Source: Phallusia mammillata
Lineage: Eukaryota; Chordata; Ascidiacea; Phlebobranchia; Ascidiidae
NCBI GenBank assembly: GCA_003260075.1
Contig: QLIY01000011.1
Coordinates: 339,874 to 403,873 of the forward strand
Direction of reading: 5' to 3'
DNA length: 64,000 bases
Below, in pieces: positions 12,201 through 27,300 of this stretch. Each line of letters begins with the position of its first letter. Within the stretch, counting starts at the first letter, position 1. The position numbers and the translations under genes are program-made. Under the pieces are notes generated by a model, which was not told where the DNA came from, did no database searches, and worked only from the letters and a program-made list of their open reading frames with translations.

Positions 12201-15200
12201 ATTGCAGATGCGGTTTTACATAATCTGGGCGTGACCAAAATTATCTGCGATTGACTTCACCATGCTGGGGCTGTTATAATCTAAAATGCTTTCGTGTTGT
12301 CAAAACACATCGCGCCTTCAGTATTTTCACAACAACACTCCTGTGGTTTAAACACGACTTGTGTCCGGACTTACAAGCCTCGTTCATGCGGTTTCAACAA
12401 GCCCTAAGTGTTTCAACATGAATCGCGAAGACTACTTCAAAGCCAAGAAGGGACTTGAAATTGTTCGCACAATATTTAAGAATTGTAAATAGTTGGCATT
12501 ATATTGTTTAGCAAACTGTTTCGTTTCGTGTTATCCGCACCCCGGAAATATCGACGTTGTTACCAAGCAACAGTAGCAATGTGGGTTAAGTATATACGCT
12601 GTAACGAAAGTAAACTACCACTAGTGTTTGTTCAGCGATTTAAAGAGTTTAATTGCACTTCGGACTTTATGTGGTTCAATGATAAACAGCAATGGCGAAT
12701 GTTTTTATTTTAATTTTTAAAGCCTCATGGAGATAACTAAACCCGTCAAATTGTGTTGTTTGTTTTCGATCATACTTTCAGGCACAAACAGAAAAAGGCT
12801 TTTCGATACCTTAACTCAGGGGTGGGCAAACTTTTCAGTGCAAGGGCCGCATTAAAAAGTTTATAATCTTATCGGGCCGCATGGTATTTCACCAACGGCC
12901 GCCAATTTCTTGCTTGTTGTTTTGTTTTGAAACAACTGATGCAAAGAATAAGGTTTGTATCATATATATACCATTTAAAGTCGCCTAAGATGCTCTGATT
13001 AACAATTTCTAACTTGTGCATAAATTTAGCTGAACGGAGCTAACTGTTTATGACGTCATAAACTGTATTGTGACGATTGCAGTGCCTGTTTTTTCGCATT
13101 GTTTGCACATAATAAGCGGATAAAAAGCCTGGCACATATGGTTACTAGACTGCTAATCTTTTTTCCAGTCCCACGAAATCTGTTTTAGCAGTTTAAAAAT
13201 CAAAATATTTAGCAAAATAGATTGCGGCCGCAGGTTGTGCACCCCTGCGCAAAATTATTACATAGTATATTTTCAGCTTTATGCAAATACGTTTGTTCAT
13301 GACTGTACAAACATTGGTTGAAACGCTACAATTGTAATTGTTTCAAAAAAACAAGCGTTTGTTGCAACAAAGGCTGAACCACGTTTTTTGTTGATAAAGT
13401 CCGAGTGCCAACATTAAACAAAAAGTACTGCAACGACCTAAACATGATCCAAAGTGACCAAAGTTTGGGCGTCAACAGTGCAAAGTGGGCTGTTTTTGAA
13501 AACGTGAATCGCTTTTACTTTTATCGAACGAAGAAATTGTGTCAAGTGACGATTTGCATAATAACGTGGCAGAAACAACAGGCTCAAGCACGTGAAAAGT
13601 ATCTGTGTTTAGTTCCAAAGTATCGAACGGGTACAGATACTGCATATGGCATTGGTATCGGCAAGTCGCACCCCCGGTATTTTTAAAACTCTGCGCCTGT
13701 GCTCATAGTACTATTCAGCGTTACTCGGAAACATTTGGCGGGCCGCATGAACTCCTTTGCCGGGCCGCATGCGGCCCGCGGGCCGTAGTTTGCCCACCCC
13801 TGCCTTAACTAGTAGGAACGTTTTATAGGCTCATTTTGCTTTTTTGCTGAGTACATTTATCTTTCAGTTTTCATGTAAATTTGTATCGGTTGGTCATTTG
13901 AGCTTCTAGGTCCAAACTTTATGACCCCAGGTTTAAATATTATATTGATTCACGGCTCATAAACTTGTTATGCGTTGCATTCAAAAACCGCCATTGAATT
14001 GGCGAGAATTTGTTTGTATTTGCTGAACAGGAAACTTATGGTTGTTTTTGCGAAACGTTTTTCCGTGCAAAACATTTTAAAACAATCTCTTAATTTACAG
14101 AAGTCGGGGCAAAATGGGAAAAGAACGGCTATGTAAATTTTTCTGTAACCTTTTTTACAGCCACGATTTTTTGATTTTTTAAACAAACACATTGTTTTTC
14201 AGCGTTAACTGACATTATTGCGGAATCTTCTGCGTTTAAGTTCGATGACGAAATCAGCGATCAGGATGACGACATTGAACGAGCTGCGGCGCCCTCTAGT
14301 GTTCTGCAGCAGATCGAGGCCAATGAAGTTCGTGATGACGACAATGTTGATGACGATTCTTCGTCGTGGGATTCCGAGGTAGGACGTCACATATAAGGAA
14401 AATATTTTCTTCTTACTACGATTCGAAATTGGCCTTAAGCAAAGATTTGTCTAACAAACTCTGAAGTTTGACATGCATTTCGGGTGTGAGTTTTTAAAAG
14501 CATAAAACATATGACCTAGTTGGGTAGAATTTAGTTTTATGACTTGTTTGCGTCTGTGTTTTACAGAATGTCGTTGAACGCCCAAGTATTCCTCAATCAT
14601 CGCCACTAAAGGTAAAAAACGATTGGATTTCCATTACCGATTTTTGTCACAAAAAGTGAATGATATGTTTTTCATATAATTGTCAAAAACCATTTTTCAC
14701 GACTGACGTTGTTATGCAGACAAGCGTGGATGGGGTGCTTTCCCCATCAGATGATGACGATGACGAATTTGACACAGAATCTGAAAGTAGCTGGGAAGCA
14801 GAAAATAGGTAAGAATGTGCTGTGTTATGTTACGTCAAAAATGCTGTGTTATGTTACGTCACATATCAAACGTCTTATCATGTTACGTCATTGGCCTATC
14901 TATTGCGTTATAAACGTCGCTTTGTTGAACAGGAAAAAACATGACAACGCTAAAATTGCGGAACTACGTCTGGAAGAGGAAAGAAAACAACGCGAAAAGG
15001 AAGAACAGGAGAGGTTGAGAGAAGAACGTCAGAGACTCCAGGAGGAGAAAGAGGAGCTGCAGAGAAGAGAGGAAGCAAAACGACAGGAGGAAGAGCTGAG
15101 GCGCCGAGAGGAAGAGGAAAAACAAAGGAGGGACGCGTTGGCGGAAGAAAAACGGAAACAACAAGCGAAGAAAGATAAACAAATGAAAATTGCCATGGAG

Positions 15201-18200
15201 GCGATAGAGAAGAAAAGAAAGAGTGAGGAAGATAGGAAGAGAAAAGAAGAAGAGGTTGCAGAGAGGTTGAGGTTGGAAGCTGAAGAGAAACGCAAAGCTG
15301 ATGAGAATTTACGAAAAGAGAGAAAAGATGCTGAAGACAAGCGAAGAAAAGAAGTGGAAGAAAAGAGACGACTGGACGAGGAAAAGAGGAAAAGGGATGA
15401 AGAAGACAAGAGGATGCGAGAAGAGGAACAGCGTCGACGCTTACTCGCTTCCACAGAGAAAGAGAAACTGACAAATGCTCTACAAAACGCTCTTGATGGG
15501 TAAGTTACTTTTCTTGGTAATTGAAGTTAGTGTTTCAAGTTTAAATATATCCATGCGAGCTTAAACAACTTCGGGAAGGATTTAACTCTTTGGCGGACTA
15601 TAAATCTTTGAATCTTGTTTCTTGCCCTTGTGCAGTTGACAGCACTTCTGCGTTTACGGCCTTTTTATTGGTTTTAAAGATTTGCGAATCCCGATCAGTT
15701 TCTGTCTGAATTTCAATTGAGCATTGAGACTAGTTTTGCTTGTTCCATTGGTTGACTAATTCTTCAAACCTCTTGCGCCTCTAGTGTGACTCTCCCGCCT
15801 TACATTCAGATCTTAGGCAGTATTTGCCACCATACGTTCCAGAGCTCATTAGCACAACGCCACTTCATTGTGTTCTGTGATTTAAACTGGATATTTGCAA
15901 CCTGATCCCAACGCCGTTTGTATGTAGTCACTATAAAAGTTACCGGCATTCTTACTTATTGTTTGCCCAAACCGAAAGAATCTCTGGCTAGGAGTTTGTT
16001 TAGATTTTATCGAATTACAAAGGCAAGCCGGTTAATCTAGTGACCTATCGTCTCGAATCCTTACATAATATTGTCTGTCTTCTGCGATTTTTTAAGTTAG
16101 GGGTAGTGAGACTGTGTATAGCAACATAGTGTGTACACAGAGCATTAAAACGAATTAAATTAATTGTGTTTTGATGTAGTTGATCTATAAAAACGCGCAA
16201 AGCCAGTTTGTGAACGAGTTGGTCTACGTTACCGCAGCGTTATAGTTTTACAATAGTTTACATAAATGGCTGTAATGACGTAAGGAAAGACAAGACCTTT
16301 TGGTGAAGTCAAAAATTTAGATAAAGGCAAAATATGTACAGCATGTTTGAATTTTTTATTTCTATGGGGATTTATTGGGAACAATCCCATTAAAGTTGCA
16401 TTTTGGTTGTAAAATTATTCTTTTAAGCTTCTCTACATCATATGTGTTTAGGAATTAGATTTACTATTGATTGTATTGATTTAGTGCTGGCAATCCTAGT
16501 GAAAGTGACATTTCTGAGTTTGATGACTTTCACATGGGAAACGTGCAAGGATCCAACAAGCGAAAGATGGAGGGATTTAAACATGTAAGTTGTATATCTG
16601 TATGTCAACGGACAGTAGCGCTATCACAGAGAAATTAGCAGTACCTGCAAAATGCTGCTGCAATCATAATGCGCCCAGCCTATTAAAGGCGTTATACCCA
16701 GTTTTTTTAAGGTTTAGTTTGGGTCATTGCTAAGTAGTTTTAAGAGACCGCAAGTGTTTCATTTCAATACCAAAAAATAGCCATATTTGCTTAAACGACT
16801 TATTTATTAGGCTACTGGCAAATTTTGGGAAACCGCTGGAGAAATTTGACGGTCTCCCAAAACACCTTAAAAAAAACACTGTGTCTGTGAATTAAACACT
16901 CTATACATACATACATCGTATTTTTCCTAATTATTTGGTAACCCATTTGGGCTACTTACAAACTCCTTCGAGTAAGTTGACAAATAACTTTTTCGGACTG
17001 TTTTAAGTTTTTTAGTACTGTATTCGGTCGGTGTTTAATTCCAACAAATCTCATTTCGGTATAAAACCTAGGTGTTTGTGTTGCTGTGTTTTTGGCGCGT
17101 TATTGAGGTAACTGCATTGCTTCAAACCTATCTTTATGTAACTACCGTATTTATTCGGTTGTTAGTCCAGGTTTTGGGGATTTTTATCCTGGCGTTTGTG
17201 CGGCTATAATTATTTATTACCACCTAAACTTGCAGTTTACTATACAGTGCATACGATGACCAAACCATAAAAGTTTGGTAGTACGTAAACCTAAAAATCA
17301 TGATAGTAAATCACGGAACATAAAGAAAATTGCTCAAATAATAATAATGCGACATGTATATGTTGACTTATGGTACAATTTTTAGTCCAATGTCTCCCTA
17401 CCTCCTATGTACACTCGACGAGATCCAAGCTTTCCCAATCAAAAGTCAAACGGCATACATGGCGTCAATGGAATCGACATCGACAACTTGACAGGCACCG
17501 AGACCGAAACTGAGGACGATTTTCCCGCTGATGTTCCCGCTTCACTCCAAGCATCACAGTTGTCAGGTACAAGAAATATTTATTGAAGGATCTGTTAACC
17601 AACAAACTTGACCTGTCTGTCTAATAAAATACGATTTTCGTTTTTTTTTTGTACTAAATGAAAGTATATTTTTTTAAGAAGGTTTAAACAAAATTCGCAC
17701 CAAAACAAATTTAAGTAATTTGACTTTCAACTTTATCCTGGTCCGTAGAATCACTTCTTCGGTCGGGTGAGCGCGGAGAACTGGAGAGAGAGGCGAGTCG
17801 AGAGAAGCATCGAGCAATTGACGCTCTGGAACAACTGGACATTTCGAAACGGGAAAACGAGAAGTTGAGAGACGAAATTCGGAATCTAAAAGTGGATAAG
17901 AAGGAAGGTGGAAAGATCAGAGACGACCTGGAAGCTAGAATGCGAAAGATGAAGTAATATGATTGTGACAGTGATCAAGTTCAGCCTATATTGATTTTAA
18001 CCGAATATCTTACTGTTACTAGCAAATGCTCTGTTAAAAGTAGAAAAATCTTTAATACCTTATGTTTAGCAACACTTTTCTTATTGTTATGCATGCAAGC
18101 CATTGTCATGAGTAATTGCCAAAACGGTTGATAATATAGCAAGGTACACTTTTATATAAACCATATACCCATGTTTTATATGAACTAATGTATGGGATAA

Positions 18201-21200
18201 GAACTATTGCTTTGTTCGAAAACAACATTTATGGAGGCATGCAAAAGTCAGTCTTAATTTGAAACCATTATAAACGGACTTTATTAGTAAAAAAATACCC
18301 CAAAATCTTTAAATGACACTGAAAACGGTTTTCGATTATGGACACTACAAGAAATATTCTTTCCCAGGGTTACTCACTTGCCTGTTTTTGAACATTTTTT
18401 CACTGCGTATCCTGTGTTTGATTTTTTCATTTTGATTTGCATTCGTCTTGTCCCAGTTTCGATTTGAACCGGACGAAGGAGGAATTGCAAAGCGCTCAGC
18501 TGGAAGTCGACACGTCACGTGACCGACATAACCGACTCGAACAGAAGTTGGAGATTGATGCGAGTGAGAGGAGGAAGCAGGAATCGGCTCTGGTGGAGTT
18601 GAGAAGCGAACTCGGACACACCGAGATGAGACTGAAAGAGGTGAAAAAAATTTTGTATGTTTTACAGTCGTTTGAAATGTGGCTTTGTTGTTGACGTTGG
18701 ATCGAAAAACATATTGCATTTTTGAGCTTTTGTTCGATTTGAATGGGCCGCGTCGCCCAAACTGGATAACTAAGCCATACTTAGCTTTTTATTTTTAACC
18801 CCCCCCCCTGAGAAGCGAACTCGGACACACCGAGATGAGACTGAAAGAGGTGAAAATTTTTTTGTTGTTTTACAGTCGTTTGAAATGTGGCTTGGTTGTT
18901 GATGTTGGATCGGAAAAATATTGCATTTTTCAGCTTTTGTTGGATTTTAATTGGCCACGTCGCCCAAACCGGATAACTAAGCCATATTTAGCTTTTCATT
19001 TTTAATAATCAGAAAGTTCAAACACTAAAAATTGCCCCGTCGTGTCATTATGCAACAAAATGAAACGTATTAATGGAAAACATGATTGTCTAGGTTTGCC
19101 TTTACATAAATTCTATTGGGGTAATAATTTTTGAACACTGCAAACTACCTTACTGGTTTTCGGTGCTTTAATCTTGAGCATTGCTGTAATAGGCGGAGAG
19201 AGATCGAGATAAATTGCAAACCGAGCTGTCGGTAGAGCGCCGCAAGATGGCGCTGCGTGAACACGTTGATAACGACAAGCAGCGATCAGATGCTGAGATG
19301 AATGAGCAAACTTCCACTATACAAAGGTACTTAAATACGTTGTGGTTTTATGCCATGATATGGAGGTTTTATTTAACCTCACGCTGAGAATATCGGACCA
19401 AATGATCAAACTTTAAATTAATTTCGATATTTCTTCCAATTAATCTTGGAGGTATTATTTGAGCTCTGTAGATAATGTAATTCAAAATTTTTGCGTTCAT
19501 GCTGGACTTCCACGTGCTTTATTTTACTCAAACTTTCCTGTCTCGGTATGTGCATGGCGCACACCTTTGGTGGTCTTTAAGTTTGTAAAAAAATACGATT
19601 AATTAATACTATTAATACTGAAGTTGTTTTTTCTTCAGGCAAGTTGATGCATGGAATCTTCTTCTGCAAGAGAAAGACGACGAACTTTGTAAAGCAAAAG
19701 CAGGGTTGGCTCCCCCCCCCCTGCATGGCGCACACCTTTGGTGGTCTTTAAGTTTGTAAAAAAATACGACTAAATTAATACTGAAGTTGTTGTTTTTTCT
19801 TCAGGCAAGTTGATGCATGGAATCTTCTGCTGCAAGAGAAAGACGACGAACTTTGTAAAGCAAAAGCCGGGCTGGCCACGATGGAAAGCACTTGCAACAG
19901 GTAGAGAATTACTTCTGTCCTGGAGCTCTTCAGGTGCTTCTAAGGAGTTAGTGGAAAGAATAGCTTGATTTGCTCTCAAGCACTTTGTAGTTCTGTTGTG
20001 CTGTGAGTGTAGAATGAACTTAAAGTTTTTCAAATGCAGATACAAAGAAGAACTCGCCCGATCCCGCTCAAATGAGGACGACGATTTGCTGAGAATTAAC
20101 AGCCAGTTGAACGACCGGTAAGGGAGATTGTCGATAGTCATTATACAGAGTATAAGCGGGCCCGAACCGTAAATTCTGTCCCAACCACCTAAATCAGGCT
20201 GAATCCAAATACCAGCACAAAACGCGGCCTTTACCCAAACTTTTTGTAACATATGACCCATGTAGGCCTGAAAGTTGGTAAAAAAATGTCGGGCATTAAT
20301 CAAGCTCGTTTTATTCAAACATTAGTCCGAACACAGCCGATTCTAAGTTACTATAATGTCTGGGAAACAACTTACTAGTGTCGATGTTTGTTCAGTGTAA
20401 TGGAGATGGAACAAAATTGGCGCGAAAGCAGAGAAGCATTGGAACATGCGGCGGTAAAATACAATCTCCAACTTCATCACTTGAAGCAAGCAAATGAAAT
20501 GTTAACTGATGAACTTCGCAAGTATGTATAAGCAACTTTTGTCTTAGACTTCTACTTATCACATAACTTTCAAACGAGTACATTTTAAATGCTTTGGGGG
20601 AATTTAAGTACGACATTATTTAGGCATACGAGATTAAAGTGGTGTAGGAACTTAGCGCCGAATTTTTGTCTTATAATTTTGCCGAGACTATAATTGAGTA
20701 TTTTTTTGTCAAGATTACCTTAACAATTTCTTCGGTACAAATAGCCTTTACTTTAAAACTGTGTCACCTTTATTAAAGCAGCTAATAACTTTTCATTCAC
20801 AAGGGAGCGAAAACAGAAGAGCGATTCCCAACATGACCTGGAAACACTGAACGACCAGCAGAGGTCGCTAAAGGACCGCATTGGGGAAATGGAACGAAAA
20901 TGTTACAGGGAAGAGGATAAATCCGAAGCGTTGACGAGGAACGTAAAAGAAGAAAAAGAGAAACGCGAAGACGCTGAGGTACCGGATAAACGCTTCTCTT
21001 TTCCATTTAAACATTATTTGTAAAATTGTGACTGTTTTATAACGTTGTTTGTTTTCAACAATTTAGACTTGACAAAATAAAGCAAAATATTTAGTCTTAG
21101 CATTATAGTAGGGTTTCTGTGGTTCAATTTACTTAAAAAGGGTAAATTTGAAGTTATTATGCAGTCTGACATATTGTTCATTAAACTTTGAAAAATAAGG

Positions 21201-24200
21201 ACTAAAACATTTTCTTGTAGTAAAGTTTGCTTTCCTAAAAAAACATCTACATATAAATTACACGTTGATGACGCCATCAATTACGTCGATTTGTGACAGA
21301 AAAAATACCGGGACGCCGAAATTTCGACCAACCTCGCCCAGCAGGAAGCGAACAGCCTCCGCACAGCTCTCACTCACAAAGACTCGCTCCTCATTCAGGC
21401 GCAAAGAGAGCGGGAGGAGGCGAGAGAGAAATTGAGTAGGAGTGAGAAGGAGGCGAATGAGCTGCAGAGAGAAAACGTCCGCATGTCAGGAAGAGTGGAA
21501 ATTTTAGAGGTAATGTACCTATTTTCTGTTACCTAAGTTCATTGTGAAACAAAAATGTATCAATGTGCAGTAAACCTCGGTTAAACAGGATTCGGTTAAT
21601 CCGGATTTTTGCCTAATTCTGACAAACCTTGAGGTACAAATGATTTGTAATGTGATAAGGCTGTAACTAATCGACATCGCCTAATCCGGAAAAAATTTTT
21701 GGTCCAAAAAGGTCCGGATTAACCAAGGCTTACTGTATATACATACAACATAGGAGCGTTATACAATATTTAATTATAAAAAACACATTTTTTTATCGGC
21801 CCATTTAATTTTATGAATATTAAACAATGTGTTTCAAAAACTACCAAGCTAAAGCGTATAAGAGTTGTTTTTTTCCATTAGAGTGATACTTGAAAACACA
21901 CACCAAGATTTAACATGGATAGATTCATGTATCAAGTATTTCCGCTTTACCTTATTTTGTGGTAACTATGTCGTTATCAACAGGCCGAAGTTTCACAACA
22001 AGAGAGCGAGAAAATGCGAATGAGGCGAGAATTAGAAGACGCGAGAAACTTTGGGACTTCCACGCTTACAGCTCAACAAGGACAACTTTCCGAAATTGTC
22101 ACAGGTAACTTAGAAACAAAAAACTGTCACAATGAAAGTGATTTCTATGTTTTGAATTGATTTTCTATTTTTTTAAATTTTTTACCTTCCCGAAAAATGT
22201 TTTTGGCTTTAAACACCAAAAACAAGAGATTGAAGGTTAAGAAAACTTTGAAAGCTAACAAGAGTTTGTGCATTTTGTTTGGTCAAAGACGCACACAAGC
22301 TTTTAGCGGACCATATGACTCAGCTATTTCCTGTTATGCTGAGTCACGACGCTCCCGATGGAGCAGCAAGTATGGCAGTGTCTGTCAACAGCATGTGTGT
22401 CTTTTAATTCGGTCTCCATAACGTACTTTGTTTTACGTTGTGAAACAAAACCCTGTACGATCAATCAACCCAAGTTATTGTGCAACGTTTAACATTTAAT
22501 GTGACTTGAAAATACAGTCACACTTATTATGCGTTGTAATTTTGTGTTGTTCATATTGTTGTTAATGTTACAATTTTACGCAATGTTTAAAAATGTTCTT
22601 TTGTTGCTTTTTAATACTTGGCCTTTTTGTGTACATCTTTCTAGTGATTTGCGTTTTTTTGTATTTTTCCGAGCAGTATCAAGCAGGGAATTTTTTTCAG
22701 ACGTTTTAAATGAATTACGGTCGTGTACACTAATAACCAGTTTTATTGAGAATCGGTCCGGAACATCCAAAGTTTTCATAATCAATTCTATGTCGCTTAC
22801 CAGGTCAACAGAAGGAACGAATCGAGCTGGAAAAACGAAACGCCCAACTCGACCAGCAGGTGTCGCACTTGCGCGATGAGATAAAGCGAGTCAGTGACGA
22901 AAAATTGAAAAAGGTTTGTCAACTAGATGTCATGAAAAAAATGTGGATTTTGTTATGTCATAAAAGAGTACGTTTTATCGATGTTGTATGCGTTTCGTGC
23001 CACTAAAAACCCGGACATTTCACAATACGTTTTAACCAAACTGCCTCAATTTTTCAAACTGTAAAAGTCATGTTTTGAATTTGTTTGCAATGCCGAGTGC
23101 TGTGTTGAGAATTAATTGGTGCATTTTTTTCTATTTTTACTGTTTTTTTGGAATGGTCAAAAAGACATGTTTTCCATCATGTCCTGTTCACAGGAAGAGG
23201 AACTTGCTATTGCACAACAGGATTACATTGAAACCCACAAACGAATGAGTTTCACGGAACCATCCATGGCACAAATGCGTGAAGAGAAGAACAAGATGGA
23301 AATCGAAATTCAACAGTTAAAGGTGCGGCGTATTTTTTTCCAATGCCACCCAGTTGCCCATTTTACTTATACGCTCCGCTCCGTTTATTGTTGCGAATTT
23401 CTCAAAGAGGCGCTGATGCCCACTTGAAAGACACTTTAAAAGTTTGCTTTTTTCTGATCTCGTTTTTGTTCTCAGTTTATTGGCAGCTAAGTCCACTTAA
23501 CATGCAACATGTGCAAAAATTACGAATTGTACTAAAAAAATTACGAATTGTACAAAAAAATTACGCAAAGATAGTGAAAAATTACAACAATCAAGAACCA
23601 CTCCAAACTGCGTTGTTGATTCATTTCAAAAAAGTCTATTTCGTTAAGACTGTAGCAACATTGGAATCGCTAAACAGTTTTTTTCTGCGAAACAACTTAT
23701 TGATTTATCAACCTTAAACTTTTTTCTCTTTACAGGAACGTTGTTCGTACTTGGATACAAGACTTGTGGAATCAACCAGAGCAGCTGAAGACTTAAGAAA
23801 CGAGTTGGAGAAAGCACGTGAGAATGGGAGTAACGCGCACAACCGATTACAATCTGTGGAAACCATAAGTGCACACGATAAAAACACTATTGAAAAACTC
23901 GAGGAAAGACTGAAGACTGCTGAAGCAGCGAACGCCAGGTAAATTGCGTTTGATTTTTATTTAGGATTTGGCAACCTGCTAAAATTGCTTGAAATGGGAC
24001 ATTTTTGACTAACTTTACAGCCGAAAGATATAATGTACTTGTTTTGCGTTTTTGGTTTGTGCATTTTTAACATAATTTAGAGATCTGTCAGAGTAGTGTC
24101 TAGTAGTGTACACAACCTACTTTAATATTGTAGTTAAATACAGTACACAGCCTGCCTAAAAATTGCGGTTGTGGGCGATATTGTGGTGCCAAACAAGAGT

Positions 24201-24296
24201 ACAGATTCGATCTAATTTTTCGTGTTTAAGCGTCTTAAGACAGTATTCTTAATCGGATCAATAAAAAATACACGCAATTAAGATTAAAGCACGTAT

Positions 24297-24388
<92 letters not shown>

Positions 24389-27300
24389 CAGAACAGTGCA
24401 AAAGTAGTTTTGCTGATTACAGGAAATTTTAACAGAAAATTTAAATAACTTTTTTTGCAGACTTGAATCCGAAGTCGCATCACACAAGATGCGGGAGGAA
24501 GAGATGAAGACGAGTCGGGAGATGACATCCCGATCCCGGTTGCAGATGGAAGATCTGGTCGCCCGCCTCCAGGAAGACAAGATTGCCGCGGAACAGAAGA
24601 TGCAGGAGAAGATTGACCGATGCAGGTTTGGGCCGCTACACTGATTAAAATTGTATTTTATGTATTTTATGTGTTTTATGAGCCAAAAGTTTTTTTCCAT
24701 GCATTTCGATTTTTTATTACAGTATTCATAGTGTGGTGAATGCTTGGTGACCGGCTGATTCGGTATGACGCCAATGGGCCTGGCGTACTGTGATTTTATT
24801 ACAGTATTCACAGTTTGTAAAGTTTGTAAAGACTCCCCCCCCCCTTTTCCATGCATTTCGATTTTTTATTACAGTATTCATAGTTTGGTGAATGCTTGGT
24901 GACCGGCTGATTCGGTATGGCGCCAATGGGCCTGGCGTACTGTGATTTTATTACAATATTCACAGTTTGTAAAGTTTGTAAAGACAATAATATCATAATA
25001 CTATAGTTAAGACCCTCTTAGTTGATACATATAATATTACGACATGACGGTTTAGTTATTTAGAACCGTCTGGCCTGAAATTTAGTAGTAATTTAAATTT
25101 TCGACCCAGAAAGACTTTTTTGTGGATTACAACCCACTTTCCAATTGTTTTGTGCATTCCTAAAGCCGCGCAGGATGTAGAAAGTTTGGTGCTACATTTT
25201 ACACAAAACTACTGGTCACTTATCACTTTTTTCTATGTTTAGAATCTTAGAAACAGAAGCGGACGGTCACCGTAAAATGTGGGAGGAGGAAGTGAAGCTA
25301 AGATCGAAACTTAACGTCCAATACGCAAGAGCCGACAAAGAGCGCAACGACGCCATCTCGCGGCTAGAATCCATACGGTCGAAATATACGAGGGCGGCAG
25401 AGCAGAGTAAATCGTACAAGAGCAAGTTGGATTTGCAAAAGCGACATCGCTCTGAACCCCCCCCCCAGTAAATCGTACAAGAGCAAGTTGGATTTGCAAA
25501 AGCGACATCGCTCTAAGCTTGAGGATCAGCTTGAGACGTACAGGTCGGTGGTGAAAGATTGTAATATTCGTTTGTAATGCTAATTTGATTGGTTTGAGAG
25601 ATTTTGGGAAGGTGTCTTGTGAAATATAACAGGTCGGTTTAGGATTGATTATAATGAATTATTGGAAAATAATTATTGGAAAGTAGATTAAAACCTGTAA
25701 TTTTTGGTTTTGCTTTTGTTTGTTTTCTTTGTGTTTTAGACTTTTTAGATGTTACTTTCGTAACGAAATTAACCCCCCCCCCTTGAGGATCAGCTTGAGA
25801 CGTACAGGTCGGTGGTGAAAGATTGTAATAGCTGTTTGTAAAGATGTTTTAATTGGTTTGATAGATTTTGGGATAGTTTCTTGTGAAATATAACAGGTCA
25901 CTTTAGGATTGATTATTGGAAAGTTGACTAAAACCTGTAATTTTTGGTTTTGCTTTTTTGTTTGTTTTTTCTTTGTGTTTTAGAACTTTTTAGATGTTAC
26001 TTTCGTAACGAAATTAACATTCGCGTTGCCTATATAGTACTAGATTTGCATATGTTGTAGCTGTTAACCCTGCTTTACTTAAATCGGGCATATCTGCGCA
26101 ATAAATTAAAGGTTTTGGGAACGTTAAGCCAGAAATTCAGAACCAAAACACACATATTAGCGCTAAATATTTCCGTCCAATGACCGCAGCGAACTTGCAC
26201 GGAAGGCGCGCTTCCAACCCCCCCCCCGAAAGCTCCGAATCGGAATTCGAGCTTCGCCTGTCGCAAGCTTCTGACGATTTTTCCGCCGAGCGACGTCGAC
26301 TGAACGACACGATTGGTCAGCTTCAGGGTCACGTGACTTCGCTCAGTAAAAAGCTAAGGGACGAGGCGAGGGTGAGGAACGGGGTCGGCAGGGAAATGGA
26401 AAGGCTCGCCGATATTTCGAGAAAGTGAGGTTTTGCATGGACTTAAAAGCCAATGTTGTATAAAATCCGAAGGGGACGGGCTCTAGCTAAGGGAATTTGA
26501 TAACAGATTCACAACGGAATGTTTGGTGCATGTTGTGACATAACCGGCATTAAAATACGTAACATTGCGCAACAAATGTAACATAGTTTTTCGCCTTAAT
26601 GTACGTTTGAACGTGGTGTAATGGACTAATATGCTTATGGTAGTGGATATATGCTATGTATTCGACAAAGATCTATATTAATATTAGTAGAACCACTGTT
26701 AGATGTCGCAATGCTGTTTTTTTATTAAACATAACGCTATAGTCAAAACACTGTTTGCGACTAGTTTTTGACTTTTGTTACATTTGTACTGTGGATGTTG
26801 AGTGGTTTTTGTTTTATGCCATCTAATGCATTTCCTTAAGTGTTACATTAAAATCGCTCGATAAATGAAACCCCCCCCCCAATGGACTAATATGCTTATG
26901 GTAGTGGATATATGCTATGTATTCGACATAGATCTATATTAATATTAGTAGATTATCCTTAGCAGAACCACTGTTAGATGTCGCAATGCTGTTTTTTATT
27001 AAACATAACGCTATAGTCAAAACACTGTTTGCGACTATTTTTTGACTTTTGTTACATTTGTACTGTGGACGTTGAGTGGTTTTTGTTTTATGCCATCTAA
27101 TGCATGCTCGATAAATGAAGGTCATGTGTTTTTCTTGCCTTTTTAATATTGATTTTTCTCATGTAGTAGTGACGCATCGGTGGCTGAGCTGGAGAGAGAA
27201 CGAGATTTGCTTCAAAAAGAAAACGAGCGGTTAAGACAATCCGGACCAACAGAGACCGGCGCGTCTCCTGAACAAATCAACGCCATAGTGAACTCCAAGT

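Noticed and set aside
12817-13802. Gene inside the 986-bp MITE (93-aa frame)
   Set aside because: The frame shows no transposase motif, and the element has the size and ends of a non-autonomous MITE.
14950-15474. Long minus-strand frames rich in Ser, Phe and Leu opposite exon 13
   Set aside because: They are the antisense shadow of the E/K/R-rich coiled-coil exon; the plus frame has splice sites and fits the gene.
21568-21735. hAT classification for the 168-bp element
   Set aside because: Its ends are of the CAGTAAxxCTCGGTTAA type and no 8-bp flanking duplication is present.
24235-24856. Open frames with long poly-glycine on the minus strand
   Set aside because: They are only the translation of the 89-C run; nothing else in them is protein-like.
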